A stretch of 64,000 bases of DNA from Dactylosporangium sucinum (GTDB taxonomy: Bacteria; Actinomycetota; Actinomycetes; Mycobacteriales; Micromonosporaceae). The DNA is taken from contig NZ_BMPI01000018.1 of assembly GCF_014647515.1 (NCBI RefSeq), positions 38,704 through 102,703 on the forward strand, in the 5' to 3' direction. A model generated the notes under the pieces. That model worked only from the letters and a program-made list of their open reading frames with translations. It did no database searches and had not been told where the DNA came from. The position numbers were made by a program, and so were the translations under genes. Positions 9,961 through 19,103 of the stretch are shown piece after piece (position 1 is the first letter of the stretch; every line of letters begins with the position of its first letter).

Positions 9961-10938
9961 CTACTCCCAGCCCGGCCGGGCCTCGTCGGCCGCCGACCCC
10001 GGCGGCCGGCTCGCCTCGCTGAGCGACGGGTCGAACACGTCGGGTTCGATGAAGATGAAGCACTCGTAGCTCAGCGCCTCCCGGACCCGCGCCTCGGCCC
10101 GGTTGATCGCGCGCGCCACGTGGCCCATCGACTCGTCGGGCCGCACCGCCACCTTGGCCGCGATGAGCAGCTGGTCGGGGCCGAGGTGCATGGTCCGCAG
10201 GTGGATCATGCGCTCGACCAGCGGCTCCCGCTCGATCGCCGCCTCGATCCGGTGCAGCGTGGCGTTGTCGGCCGACTCGCCGATGAGCAGGCTGCGCATC
10301 CGCTGCGACAGCGTGATCGAGATGACCACGAGCAGCGCGCCGATCGCCAGGGTGCCGGCGGCGTCCCAGCGCCCGTCCCCGGTGACCACCGCGAGGGTGA
10401 TGCCCACGAGGGCGAACGTGAGGCCGGTCAGCGCGCCGAAGTCCTCGGCCAGCACGACCGGCAGCTCGGGGGAGCGGGTGGTGCGGATGAACCGCAGCCA
10501 GGGCAGGCCGCGGCGGGACGGCTGGGCCTCGTGGACGGCCGTGCGCAGCGAGAAGCCCTCCAGCACGATCGAGATCCCGAGCACCGCGAACGCCCAGACC
10601 GGCGACTCCACCGGCTTCGGGTCGTGCAGCTTCTCGTAGCCCTCGAACAGCGCGAACACGCCGCCGACCAGGAAGATGACCAGGGTGACGAGGAAGCCGT
10701 AGAAGTACCGGAAGCGGGCGTAGCCGAACGGGTGCAGCTGGCTGGCGCGCTGCTGCGCCCGGCGCCCGCCGACGAGCAGCAGCACCTGGTTGGCGGTGTC
10801 GGCCACCGAGTGCACGGCCTCGGCCAGCAGCGAGGACGACCCGGTGAACAGGAACGCGACGAACTTGCTGACCGCGATGCCGAGGTTGGCGGCGAGCGCG
10901 GCGACGATCGCCCGGACGGAGTTACCTTCCTCGGCCAT
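9961..10938 (-). CDS. Cation diffusion facilitator, ZnT9-like
   Basis: A 325-residue membrane transporter with six predicted spans and a cytoplasmic C-terminal domain. Transmembrane helix 2 has the HxxxD metal pair (AVHSVADTANQ), and helix 5 has an AEDFGALTG motif in which the second ligand of classical zinc exporters is missing. This pattern is known from the SLC30A9/ZnT9-like branch. A paralogue with the same motifs lies at 13906. It is convergent with the aldehyde dehydrogenase and diverges from the phosphomannomutase. The metal, and whether it works as an exporter or a regulator of proton/metal balance, cannot be decided here. Confidence 0.82.
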   Translation of the reverse strand: MAEEGNSVRAIVAALAANLGIAVSKFVAFLFTGSSSLLAEAVHSVADTANQVLLLVGGRRAQQRASQLHPFGYARFRYFYGFLVTLVIFLVGGVFALFEGYEKLHDPKPVESPVWAFAVLGISIVLEGFSLRTAVHEAQPSRRGLPWLRFIRTTRSPELPVVLAEDFGALTGLTFALVGITLAVVTGDGRWDAAGTLAIGALLVVISITLSQRMRSLLIGESADNATLHRIEAAIEREPLVERMIHLRTMHLGPDQLLIAAKVAVRPDESMGHVARAINRAEARVREALSYECFIFIEPDVFDPSLSEASRPPGSAADEARPGWE

Positions 10939-11063
10939 GATTCATCCTGTACCACAACCTTTACGCGATCTCACCCTCGCAACTCCGGACTGACACGTGC
11001 ACGGAACGCATCGGCACTAGGCTTCCCCACTAGGAACAGCGACCACGACAGGGGTAGGGGACT

Positions 11064-12428
11064 GTGATCGACCTGAGCCGGATCGTCAAGGCGTACGACG
11101 TGCGGGGCACCGTGCCGGACCAGCTCAACGAGCCGGTGGCCGAGGCACTGGGCCGTGCCTTCGTGCAGACGCTGCGCGACCGCGGCGAGTTCGCCGAGCG
11201 GATCGTCACCGCGCACGACATGCGGGAGTCCGGTCCGGCGCTGGCGGGCGCGTTCGCCGCCGGTGCGCGCGCCGAGGGCGCCGACATCGTGGAGGCGGGC
11301 CTGGGATCGACCGACCTGCTCTACTATGCGTCGGGCTCGCTGGACCTGCCGGGTGCGATGTTCACGGCGAGTCACAATCCCGCGCGGTACAACGGGATCA
11401 AACTCTGCAAGCAGGGCGCCAAGCCCGTCGGTCAGGACACCGGGCTGGCCGAGATCCGCTCGCGCGCCCAGGCGCTGCTCGACGCGGGTGACCGCGCGGG
11501 TGAGCCGAAGGGTGGCCTGGAGCGGCGCGGCCTGCTCACCGACTACGCCGCGCACCTGCGCACGCTGGTCGACCTGACCGGCATCCGCCCGCTGACCGTG
11601 GTCGTCGACGCCGGCAACGGCATGGGCGGCTACACGGTGCCGGCGGTGCTGGGCGAGGGCCTGCCGCTGACGATCGTCCCGCTGTACTTCGAGCTCGACG
11701 GCTCGTTCCCCAACCACGAGGCCAACCCGCTGGAGCCGGCCAACCTGGTCGACCTGCAGGCCAAGGTGCGCGAGACCGGCGCCGACCTGGGGCTCGCCTT
11801 CGACGGCGACGCCGACCGCTGCTTCGTGGTCGACGAGCGCGGCGAGGCCGTCTCGCCGTCGACGATCACCGCGATGGTGGCCGTCCGCGAGCTGGCCAAG
11901 GTGCCCGGCGCCACGATCATCCACAACCTGATCACCTCGCGGGTGGTGCCGGAGATCGTCGCCGAGCACGGCGGCGTCGCGGTGCGCACCCGGGTCGGCC
12001 ACTCGTTCATCAAGGGCGAGATGGCCCGCACCGGCGCCGTCTTCGGCGGCGAGCACTCGGCGCACTACTACTTCCGCGACTTCTGGGGCGCCGACACCGG
12101 CATGCTCGCCGCGATGCACACGCTCGCGATGCTCGGCGGGCAGGCCGCGCCGCTGTCCGCGCTCGCCAAGGACTACGAGCGGTACGCTGCGTCGGGAGAG
12201 ATCAACTCGACGGTCGCCGACCAGGCCGCGAAGATGGCGGAGATCGAGGCGGCGTTCCCGGTGCCGGTCGACCGCCTCGACGGCATCACGCTGGACTTCC
12301 CCGACGGCAGCTGGGCCAACGTGCGGCCGTCGAACACCGAGCCGCTGCTGCGGCTCAACGTCGAGGCGCCGACCGCCGAGCGGATGGCGGCCCTGCGCGA
12401 TGAGATGCTGGGTGTGATCCGCCGCTGA
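11064..12428 (+). CDS. manB: Phosphomannomutase/phosphoglucomutase
   Basis: A 454-residue alpha-D-phosphohexomutase that interconverts mannose 6-phosphate and mannose 1-phosphate, feeding GDP-mannose for glycolipids and glycoproteins. All four domains carry their signatures: the phosphoserine loop TASHNPARYNG (S103), the magnesium site DGDADR (D247, D249, D251), the sugar-specificity loop GGEHSAHYYFRD and the phosphate-binding RPSNTEPLLRLN near the C terminus. The GTG at 11064 follows a purine-rich GGGGTAGGGG. It heads a run of genes (Trm112, SIS, CDF, manA) that matches the mycobacterial pmmA (Rv3257c) locus. Confidence 0.93.
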   Translation: MIDLSRIVKAYDVRGTVPDQLNEPVAEALGRAFVQTLRDRGEFAERIVTAHDMRESGPALAGAFAAGARAEGADIVEAGLGSTDLLYYASGSLDLPGAMFTASHNPARYNGIKLCKQGAKPVGQDTGLAEIRSRAQALLDAGDRAGEPKGGLERRGLLTDYAAHLRTLVDLTGIRPLTVVVDAGNGMGGYTVPAVLGEGLPLTIVPLYFELDGSFPNHEANPLEPANLVDLQAKVRETGADLGLAFDGDADRCFVVDERGEAVSPSTITAMVAVRELAKVPGATIIHNLITSRVVPEIVAEHGGVAVRTRVGHSFIKGEMARTGAVFGGEHSAHYYFRDFWGADTGMLAAMHTLAMLGGQAAPLSALAKDYERYAASGEINSTVADQAAKMAEIEAAFPVPVDRLDGITLDFPDGSWANVRPSNTEPLLRLNVEAPTAERMAALRDEMLGVIRR

Positions 12429-12453
12429 CGAACGCACGAAGGAGATGGCACGC

Positions 12454-12645
12454 GTGTCCGTCGACCCCGCCCTGCTTTCCATCCTGCGCTGCCCCGACGA
12501 GCACCACGCCGAGCTCACGCTCGACGCGGACGAGCAGACGCTGACCTGCACCGAGTGCGGCCGGATCTACGAGATCCGCGACGGCATCCCGGTCCTGCTG
12601 CTCGACGAGGCGCGCACCGCACCGGCCGAGGGGGAGCAGCAGTGA
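12454..12645 (+). CDS. Trm112-family zinc-ribbon protein
   Basis: A 63-residue protein with a CP-(n)-CTECG arrangement and a closing IRDGIPVLL, typical of bacterial Trm112/YcaR-like small proteins. A strong GAAGGAG at 12438-12444 sits directly against an ATG at 12445 but nine bases before the GTG at 12454, so the GTG is the better start. Eukaryotic Trm112 activates methyltransferases. The role of the bacterial form is unknown. Its stop overlaps the next gene's GTG by four bases. Confidence 0.85.
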   Translation: MSVDPALLSILRCPDEHHAELTLDADEQTLTCTECGRIYEIRDGIPVLLLDEARTAPAEGEQQ

Positions 12646-13853
12646 ACCCGCTGGAGGGCACCGCGGGCGTCCGCGGGCACCGGGAGGTCGACCTGGCGCT
12701 GCTCGACAACGCCGAGTCGCTGGAGCGCAACGACCCGGGCGGCATGCTGCGGGCCACGGCGTCGGCCGGCGCCCAGGTGCGGGAGTCGGCCGCCCTGGCC
12801 GCCGAGGCGGACCTGAGCCAGCTCGCCGACGAGGGCCGGCCGCGCGCGGTGGTCGTCGCCGGCGTCGGCACCGCCGCGCGCACCGGCGACATCCTGGAGA
12901 CCGTCGCCGGGCCGCGCTGCCCGGTGCCGGTCCTCGCGCACCGCAGCGCCGGCATCCCGGGCTGGGTCGGCGCCGCCGACGTGGTCATCGCGGTGTCGGC
13001 GTCGGGCCGCTCCCCGGAGGCGCTCGCCGCGGCCGAGGCGGCCGGCCGCCGCGGCGCCCGGCTGGTCGCCATCGGGGCGCCCGACACCCAGCTGCACGCC
13101 CTCGCCGACCGGTTCCGGGCGCCGTTCATCCCGGTGCCCCGCCGCGCCCCGGCCCGGGCCAGCCTGTGGGGGCTCGCCGTGCCGGTGCTGCTCGCCGGCC
13201 GCCAGCTCGGCCTGATCAAGGTCAACGAGGCGGACTTCGCGGAGACCGCGTCGCGCCTCGACGCCGACGCCGACCGCTGCCGGACGACCCTGGAGTCGTT
13301 CGTCAACCCGGGCAAGAGCCTCGCGCTCGACCTGGCCCACTCGGTGCCGGTCATCTGGGGCTCGTCGCCGCTGGCCACGGTGGCCGCGCGGCGCTTCGGC
13401 GACACGCTGGCCGCCAACGCCCGGTACCCCGCCGTCGCCGGCGCCCTCGGCGAGGCGGGCCGCGGCCGGGTCGGCCTGATCGACGGCGTCTACGGCGGCC
13501 TGGCCGAGGCCGACCGCGACATCTTCGCCGACCCGTCCGACGAGGAGAGCGGCGGCCCGACCCGGCTGCGGCTGGTCCTGCTGCGCGACGGCGGGCTGGC
13601 CAACGACGACGAGGAGCTCGACGGCGAGCCGACCGTGGTGGAGGAGCGGCGCGCCGAGGCGATCCAGGAGCTGGCCGAACGCCGCGGTGTCCGAGTGAGC
13701 CTGATCACCGCCGAGGGTGGCTCGGCGCTGGAGCGCTTGGCCTCGCTCGTTGCTGTGCCGGACTTCGCCTCCATCTATCTTGGACTCGCGCACGGCTTCG
13801 ACCCGATGGCCGTGCCCGCCGTGTCCGAGATGAAGGAGCTGGTGAGCCCGTGA
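12642..13853 (+). CDS. SIS-domain sugar-phosphate isomerase-like protein
   Basis: A 403-residue protein related to bifunctional phosphoglucose/phosphomannose isomerases. Two SIS folds are visible: one around residues 70-180 (VVVAGVGTAARTGD, then VSASGRSPEALA, a typical sugar-phosphate loop) and one from about residue 210 (VIWGSSPLATVAARR) to the C terminus. The glutamate and histidine that catalyse isomerisation in characterised enzymes cannot be placed with certainty. It corresponds by position to mycobacterial Rv3256c between pmmA and manA. It is coupled to the Trm112 gene by a GTGA overlap. Confidence 0.78.
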   Translation: MNPLEGTAGVRGHREVDLALLDNAESLERNDPGGMLRATASAGAQVRESAALAAEADLSQLADEGRPRAVVVAGVGTAARTGDILETVAGPRCPVPVLAHRSAGIPGWVGAADVVIAVSASGRSPEALAAAEAAGRRGARLVAIGAPDTQLHALADRFRAPFIPVPRRAPARASLWGLAVPVLLAGRQLGLIKVNEADFAETASRLDADADRCRTTLESFVNPGKSLALDLAHSVPVIWGSSPLATVAARRFGDTLAANARYPAVAGALGEAGRGRVGLIDGVYGGLAEADRDIFADPSDEESGGPTRLRLVLLRDGGLANDDEELDGEPTVVEERRAEAIQELAERRGVRVSLITAEGGSALERLASLVAVPDFASIYLGLAHGFDPMAVPAVSEMKELVSP

Positions 13854-13905
13854 TCGGTCCGCGTTCGGTTCAGTGTGGCGCCCGCCGCCGCGAAGCGGTG
13901 GCGTC

Positions 13906-14868
13906 GTGAGCACCGAGGGCGGCACGAAGGCCGTCGTCGCGGCGCTCTTCGCGAACCTCGGCATCGCCGTGACGAAGTTCGTCGCGTTCGCCCTGACCGG
14001 GTCCTCGTCGATGCTCGCCGAGGCCATCCACTCGGTCGCCGACTCCGGCAACCAGGGCCTGCTGCTCTTCGGCGGCCGGCAGGCCGAACGGCCCGCCACC
14101 GCGCGCCACCCGTTCGGCTACGGTCGCGACCGGTATATCTACGCCTTCGTCGTCGCCGTCGTGCTGTTCTTCGTCGGTGGCGTGTTCGCGCTGTACGAGG
14201 CGTGGCACAAGCTGGCCGACCCGCACCCGATCGAGGAGTGGAAGTGGGTGCCGGTCGCGGTGCTCGTCGCCGCGATCGTCATGGAGAGCCTGTCCTTCCG
14301 GACGGCCATCATCGAGACCAGGAAGATCAAGGGCGAGGCGTCGTGGTGGCAGTTCATCCGCCGCGCCAAGCAGCCCGAGCTGCCGGTCATCCTCCTCGAG
14401 GACCTCGCCGCCCTGCTCGGCCTCGTCTTCGCGCTGTTCGGCGTCGGGCTGACGCTGATCACGGACAACGGCATCTGGGACGGTGTCGGCACCGCCCTGA
14501 TCGGCGTGCTGCTCATCGTGGTCGCCGCGATCCTCGCGGTGGAGATGAAGAGCCTGCTGGTCGGCGAGTCGGCCGCCCCCGACCAGATCGACGCGATCGA
14601 GCAGGCCATCGTCGACGGCCCCGAGGTCGAGCGCGTGATCCACATGCGCACCGTCCACCTGGGCCCCGACGAGCTGCTCGTCGCGGCGAAGATCGCGGTG
14701 CGGCACAACGAGACGGCCGACGAGATCGCCCGCGGCATCGACGCGGCCGAGGCCCGCATCCGGGCCGCCGTGCCGATCGCCCGCGTCATCTATCTGGAGC
14801 CCGACATCTACCAGGCGGGGAAGGCCGCGCGCGAGACGGCCGCCCCCTCGACGGCGGAGGCGCATTAG
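13906..14868 (+). CDS. Cation diffusion facilitator, ZnT9-like (second copy)
   Basis: A 320-residue paralogue of the transporter at 9961, with the same landmarks: AIHSVADSGNQ in helix 2, HPFGYGRDRYIY before helix 3, LEDLAALLGL in helix 5, and a C-terminal IHMRTVHLGPDELLVAAK domain. The GTG at 13906 gives the same N terminus as the paralogue. It lies between the SIS isomerase and ManA, a zinc enzyme, with only one base before the ManA start, so the gene pair is almost certainly one transcript. Supply or removal of zinc next to a zinc-dependent isomerase is an attractive but untested reading. Confidence 0.83.
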   Translation: MSTEGGTKAVVAALFANLGIAVTKFVAFALTGSSSMLAEAIHSVADSGNQGLLLFGGRQAERPATARHPFGYGRDRYIYAFVVAVVLFFVGGVFALYEAWHKLADPHPIEEWKWVPVAVLVAAIVMESLSFRTAIIETRKIKGEASWWQFIRRAKQPELPVILLEDLAALLGLVFALFGVGLTLITDNGIWDGVGTALIGVLLIVVAAILAVEMKSLLVGESAAPDQIDAIEQAIVDGPEVERVIHMRTVHLGPDELLVAAKIAVRHNETADEIARGIDAAEARIRAAVPIARVIYLEPDIYQAGKAARETAAPSTAEAH

Positions 14869-14869
14869 C

Positions 14870-15991
14870 TTGGAGCTGCTGGAGAGCCCGATCCGCAAGT
14901 ACGCGTGGGGGTCGCACACCGCGATCGCCACCCTGCAGGGTCGCCCGGCGCCGACGGAGGACCCGGAGGCGGAGCTGTGGATGGGCGCCCACCCGGCGAG
15001 CCCGTCCCGGCTCGCGGTGAGCGGCACGTCGCTCGTCGACGCGGTCGCCGCCGCCCCGGAGACCCTGCTGGGCCCCCGCAACGTCGAGCGGTTCGGGCTC
15101 CGGCTGCCGTTCCTGCTGAAGGTGCTGGCCGCGGCCCAGCCGCTGTCCCTGCAGGCCCACCCGGACCTGCAGCGGGCGCGCGAGCGGTTCGCGGCCGGCC
15201 ACGCCTCCTACGTCGACGCCTGGCACAAGCCGGAGATGCTCGTCGCGGTCACCGACTTCGACGCCCTGTGCGGCTTCCGCGACCCGGCCGCCACGGCCCG
15301 CGAACTGGCGGCGCTGAACGTCCCGCGCCTGAAGGCGACGATCGACGCCCTGAGCCAGCCCGACCCGGCCAAGGCCCTGCACGACGCGGTGCGCGGCCTG
15401 CTGGGCCAGCCCGACCCCGAGCTGGTGGCGGACGTGGTGGCCGCCAGTCGCCGGGGCGACCTCGTCGCCGACCTGGCCAGGCAGTATCCGGGCGACACCG
15501 GCGTCATCGTCGCCACCCTCCTCAACCGGGTCCGCCTCCACCCCGGCGAGGCGGTCTGGATGCCGGCGGGCAACCTGCACGCATACCTGCAGGGCGTCGG
15601 CGTCGAGATCATGGCCGCCTCGGACAACGTCCTGCGGGGCGGCCTGACCCCGAAGCACGTGGACGTGGACGAGCTCCTGCACGTGCTGCGCTTCGAGATC
15701 CTGGAGGATCCGGTGACCCGCCCGGTGACGCTGGCTCCGGGCCTGACGTCGTACCCGGTGCCCATCGAGGACTTCACCCTCCACCGCGCCGCCGTGGACG
15801 CGCAGACCCCCGCGGTCCGCTTCCCGGCCGGCGGCCCCCGCATCGTCCTCTGCATCCGGGGCAGCCTGCGCGTCGACGACGGGGTGGTCCCGGTGACCCT
15901 GACGCGGGGCCAGGCGGCGTTCGCCCCGGCGTCGCGCGGGGAGCTCGCGGTGAGCGGCGTCGGCGAGGCCTACCAGGCGGCCACTCCGTAG
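14870..15991 (+). CDS. manA: Mannose-6-phosphate isomerase, type I
   Basis: A 373-residue zinc-dependent isomerase converting fructose 6-phosphate to mannose 6-phosphate. The zinc-site region PLSLQAHPDLQRARE and the KYAWGS start are typical of type I enzymes. The second conserved block WMPAGNLHAYLQG, followed by MAASDNVLRGGLTPKHVDV, carries the remaining metal and catalytic residues. The start is a TTG one base after the stop of the CDF gene. It is the only candidate that preserves the conserved N-terminal LLESPIRKYAWG. It closes the mannose-phosphate block that begins with manB. Confidence 0.92.
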   Translation: MELLESPIRKYAWGSHTAIATLQGRPAPTEDPEAELWMGAHPASPSRLAVSGTSLVDAVAAAPETLLGPRNVERFGLRLPFLLKVLAAAQPLSLQAHPDLQRARERFAAGHASYVDAWHKPEMLVAVTDFDALCGFRDPAATARELAALNVPRLKATIDALSQPDPAKALHDAVRGLLGQPDPELVADVVAASRRGDLVADLARQYPGDTGVIVATLLNRVRLHPGEAVWMPAGNLHAYLQGVGVEIMAASDNVLRGGLTPKHVDVDELLHVLRFEILEDPVTRPVTLAPGLTSYPVPIEDFTLHRAAVDAQTPAVRFPAGGPRIVLCIRGSLRVDDGVVPVTLTRGQAAFAPASRGELAVSGVGEAYQAATP

Positions 15992-16015
15992 CGCGCGCCG
16001 CACTGCGCAACCCTT

Positions 16016-16071
16016 CATGATCGATGGAGCCGGCTGGCTGCCATGGCAACCAGGAGTCTCCATGGATCATG
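16016..16071 (+). repeat. 56-bp imperfect palindrome
   Basis: The sequence is symmetric about 16043/16044, with GCCATGGC at the centre and CATGATC-ATGGAG / CTCCAT-GATCATG at the ends. The halves match except for six positions on each side. The 8-bp core, the conserved ends and the position just after manA suggest a dispersed palindromic repeat family, different from the one at 4558 and 5575. Only one copy is in the window, so repetition elsewhere in the genome is inferred. Confidence 0.6.
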
Positions 16072-16352
16072 GACGGCCCCGAGCCGCTGACGTTGCACGT
16101 CGCGCTGCATGATCGTGGGAACGATCTGGCGCCGCGTCTCGCGCCGGACATATCCGAAATGTCGGGCGACGCCTTGTTGCGCGGGACCGCGGCGAGGGCT
16201 CGGCGTGCCGTCAAGCCTCGCCGTCGGCGGGGCGTGCGCTCGAACGCTTCGCTGACCCGGCGTGCCGTCGAAGCCCCTTCGCCGGCAAGCCTTCGCCGAC
16301 AGCAGCACGCGAGCGCGGTACAAGTCCGGCTTGACCGATTTTTGCGACTTGC
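16072..16352. other. Non-coding stretch, no gene seen
   Basis: No frame here has a ribosome site, family resemblance or the codon bias of the neighbours. It contains two copies of GGCGTGCCGTC about 57 bp apart (near 16202 and 16259) and several GC-rich short repeats. It separates manA from the promoter region of ahcY. Confidence 0.5.
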
Positions 16353-16380
16353 TTGACATTCGCATTGCGGAGAGTAGTGT
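16353..16380 (+). promoter_or_regulatory. Predicted ahcY promoter
   Basis: A consensus -35 TTGACA (16353-16358) is followed after 16 bases by TAGTGT (16375-16380), which fits the TAnnnT -10 of the housekeeping sigma factor of actinobacteria. Transcription would start near 16387, leaving a leader of about 200 bases before the TTG of ahcY. Confidence 0.55.
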
Positions 16381-16390
16381 TTCAGCTACG

Positions 16391-16520
16391 CAGGGTTTGG
16401 CGATGAGCGCAAGCCGCATGCGGGGGAACCAAACCGGGGGGAAGCACGGGGCGGTGAGAGTGATCTCACCGCCCCGTGCGCTGTCCAGAACCCGATCCAC
16501 GGCCCCGCGAGGCGGTTGGT
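16391..16520 (+). ncRNA. Structured ahcY leader, candidate ydaO-type (c-di-AMP) riboswitch
   Basis: The leader holds a GGTTTGG/CCAAACC pairing (16394-16400 with 16429-16435), the motif GGGGGAACC (16422-16430), CGGGGGGAAGC (16435-16445), then a perfect 15-bp hairpin (16444-16458 with 16465-16479), then GAACCCGAT (16488-16496) and CCCCGCGAGGC (16503-16513). Known ydaO RNAs show, in the same order, GGxGGAACC, TGGGGTGAATC, a variable hairpin, ACCCGxCAGC and a CCGnAGGC closing strand. The 5' closing strand is not clear, so this is a resemblance by eye. The hairpin has no T-run and is not a terminator. SAH-riboswitch motifs were looked for and not seen. Confidence 0.4.
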
Positions 16521-16587
16521 GCTCGGCAACTCACGCCGCGTACCGTGAAAGGTCGCCGCAACGCCTCTGAAGAAGCAGGAGATTGCA

Positions 16588-18078
<1,491 letters not shown>

Positions 18079-18095
18079 CATCCGCTCCGCATGGC

Positions 18096-18132
18096 GGGGT
18101 CCGGTCGTGTGACCGGACCCCGTTTGTGTTCT
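18096..18132 (+). terminator. Rho-independent-like terminator after ahcY
   Basis: An 11-bp perfect stem (18096-18106 with 18111-18121), loop GTGT, followed by GTTTGTGTTC. It ends the ahcY transcript before the iron-regulated promoter. A 14-bp perfect palindrome, CTACAAGCTTGTAG, follows immediately at 18131-18144. Confidence 0.75.
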
Positions 18133-18138
18133 ACAAGC

Positions 18139-18168
18139 TTGTAGCGGATCATCGAAGCGGTCTAAGGT
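18139..18168 (+). promoter_or_regulatory. Predicted efeUOB promoter
   Basis: TTGTAG (18139-18144) and TAAGGT (18163-18168) are 18 bases apart and could be -35 and -10. The -10 overlaps the first iron box, which suits repression by a metal-loaded DtxR-type protein. Confidence 0.4.
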
Positions 18169-18181
18169 ATGGCTGACCTAA
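18163..18181 (+). promoter_or_regulatory. DtxR/IdeR-type iron box 1
   Basis: TAAGGTATGGCTGACCTAA matches the 19-bp iron-box consensus TTAGGTTAGGCTAACCTAA at 15 of 19 positions and keeps the inverted symmetry. It overlaps the predicted -10. Confidence 0.82.
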
Positions 18182-18182
18182 C

Positions 18183-18201
18183 TTAGGTATAGCTAACCTA
18201 C
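18183..18201 (+). promoter_or_regulatory. DtxR/IdeR-type iron box 2
   Basis: TTAGGTATAGCTAACCTAC matches the same consensus at 16 of 19 positions. It begins 20 bp after box 1, about two helical turns, and ends ten bases before the efeU ATG, so two dimers could bind side by side over the start region. Confidence 0.85.
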
Positions 18202-18211
18202 GGAGCTCGGC

Positions 18212-19066
18212 ATGACCGCCATCTACCTGATCGGCCTGCGCGAAGGACTCGAGATCACGCTCGTCGTCTCGATCCTCGTGGCGTTCCTGGTCAAGAGCGA
18301 CCGTCGGCACCTGCTGAAGTGGGTCTGGTCCGGCGTCGCGCTCGCCGCCCTCATCTCGATCGGCTTCACCACGCTGCTGGAGATCGGCGCCGCCGAGCTC
18401 AGCTTCGAGCAGCAGGAGCTGTTCGAGGCCATCGCCTCGTTCGTGGCCGTCATCTTCGTCACCTGGATGATCTTCTGGATGCGCCGCATGGCCCGGCGCA
18501 TGGCCGCCGAGCTGCGTGGCAAGCTCGAAGAGGCGATCCAGGTCGGCTCGTTCGCCGTCGCCGGCATGGCCTTCCTCGCGGTGATCCGGGAGGGCCTGGA
18601 GACGTCGATCCTCTTCTATGCGGCCGCGCAGGGTGCGAAGGACACCGCGGAGCCGCTCGTCGGCATCTCGCTCGGCCTGCTCACCGCCGTCGTGCTCGGC
18701 TGGCTGCTGTACGCGAGCGCCGTGCGCATCAACCTGACGAAGTTCTTCATGTGGACCGGCGCCCTGCTCGTGCTGGTCGCCGCCGGCATCTTCAAGTACG
18801 GCGTGCACGACCTGCAGGAGGCCGGCATCGTCCCCGGCCTCAACACCTACGCGTACGACCTGAGCACCGCGTTCCCGCCCGACTCGTGGTACGCCGAGCT
18901 GCTGCGCGGCATGTTCAACTTCACGCCGCAGCCGTCCGTCCTGGAGACCGTCGCGTGGGCCGGCTACGGCATCCCGGTCCTCGTCCTGTTCCTGCTGCCG
19001 CTGCTGCGGCGGCAGCCGAAGACCGACGCGCCGCCGGCAGCGGAGCCGGCCAGCACCAACGCCTGA
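18212..19066 (+). CDS. efeU: Iron permease, FTR1/EfeU family
   Basis: A 284-residue protein with seven predicted membrane spans. Both iron-binding REGLE motifs are present, at residues 10-14 and 126-130, spaced as in EfeU and yeast Ftr1. It moves ferric iron across the cytoplasmic membrane, with EfeO and EfeB encoded next. The ATG at 18212 is the first codon after the two iron boxes. The C-terminal tail is Pro/Ala-rich and probably cytoplasmic. Regulation by iron through a DtxR/IdeR repressor is strongly suggested by the boxes. Confidence 0.94.
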   Translation: MTAIYLIGLREGLEITLVVSILVAFLVKSDRRHLLKWVWSGVALAALISIGFTTLLEIGAAELSFEQQELFEAIASFVAVIFVTWMIFWMRRMARRMAAELRGKLEEAIQVGSFAVAGMAFLAVIREGLETSILFYAAAQGAKDTAEPLVGISLGLLTAVVLGWLLYASAVRINLTKFFMWTGALLVLVAAGIFKYGVHDLQEAGIVPGLNTYAYDLSTAFPPDSWYAELLRGMFNFTPQPSVLETVAWAGYGIPVLVLFLLPLLRRQPKTDAPPAAEPASTNA

Positions 19067-19103
19067 GGTACCCCCCCCGGAATCCCCTTCGTGTAGGAGC
19101 ACC

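Noticed and set aside
16391..16520. SAH riboswitch in front of ahcY
   Set aside because: The conserved GAGGCGCTG and AGGCTCGG segments of that class were not found, whereas the layout fits ydaO better.
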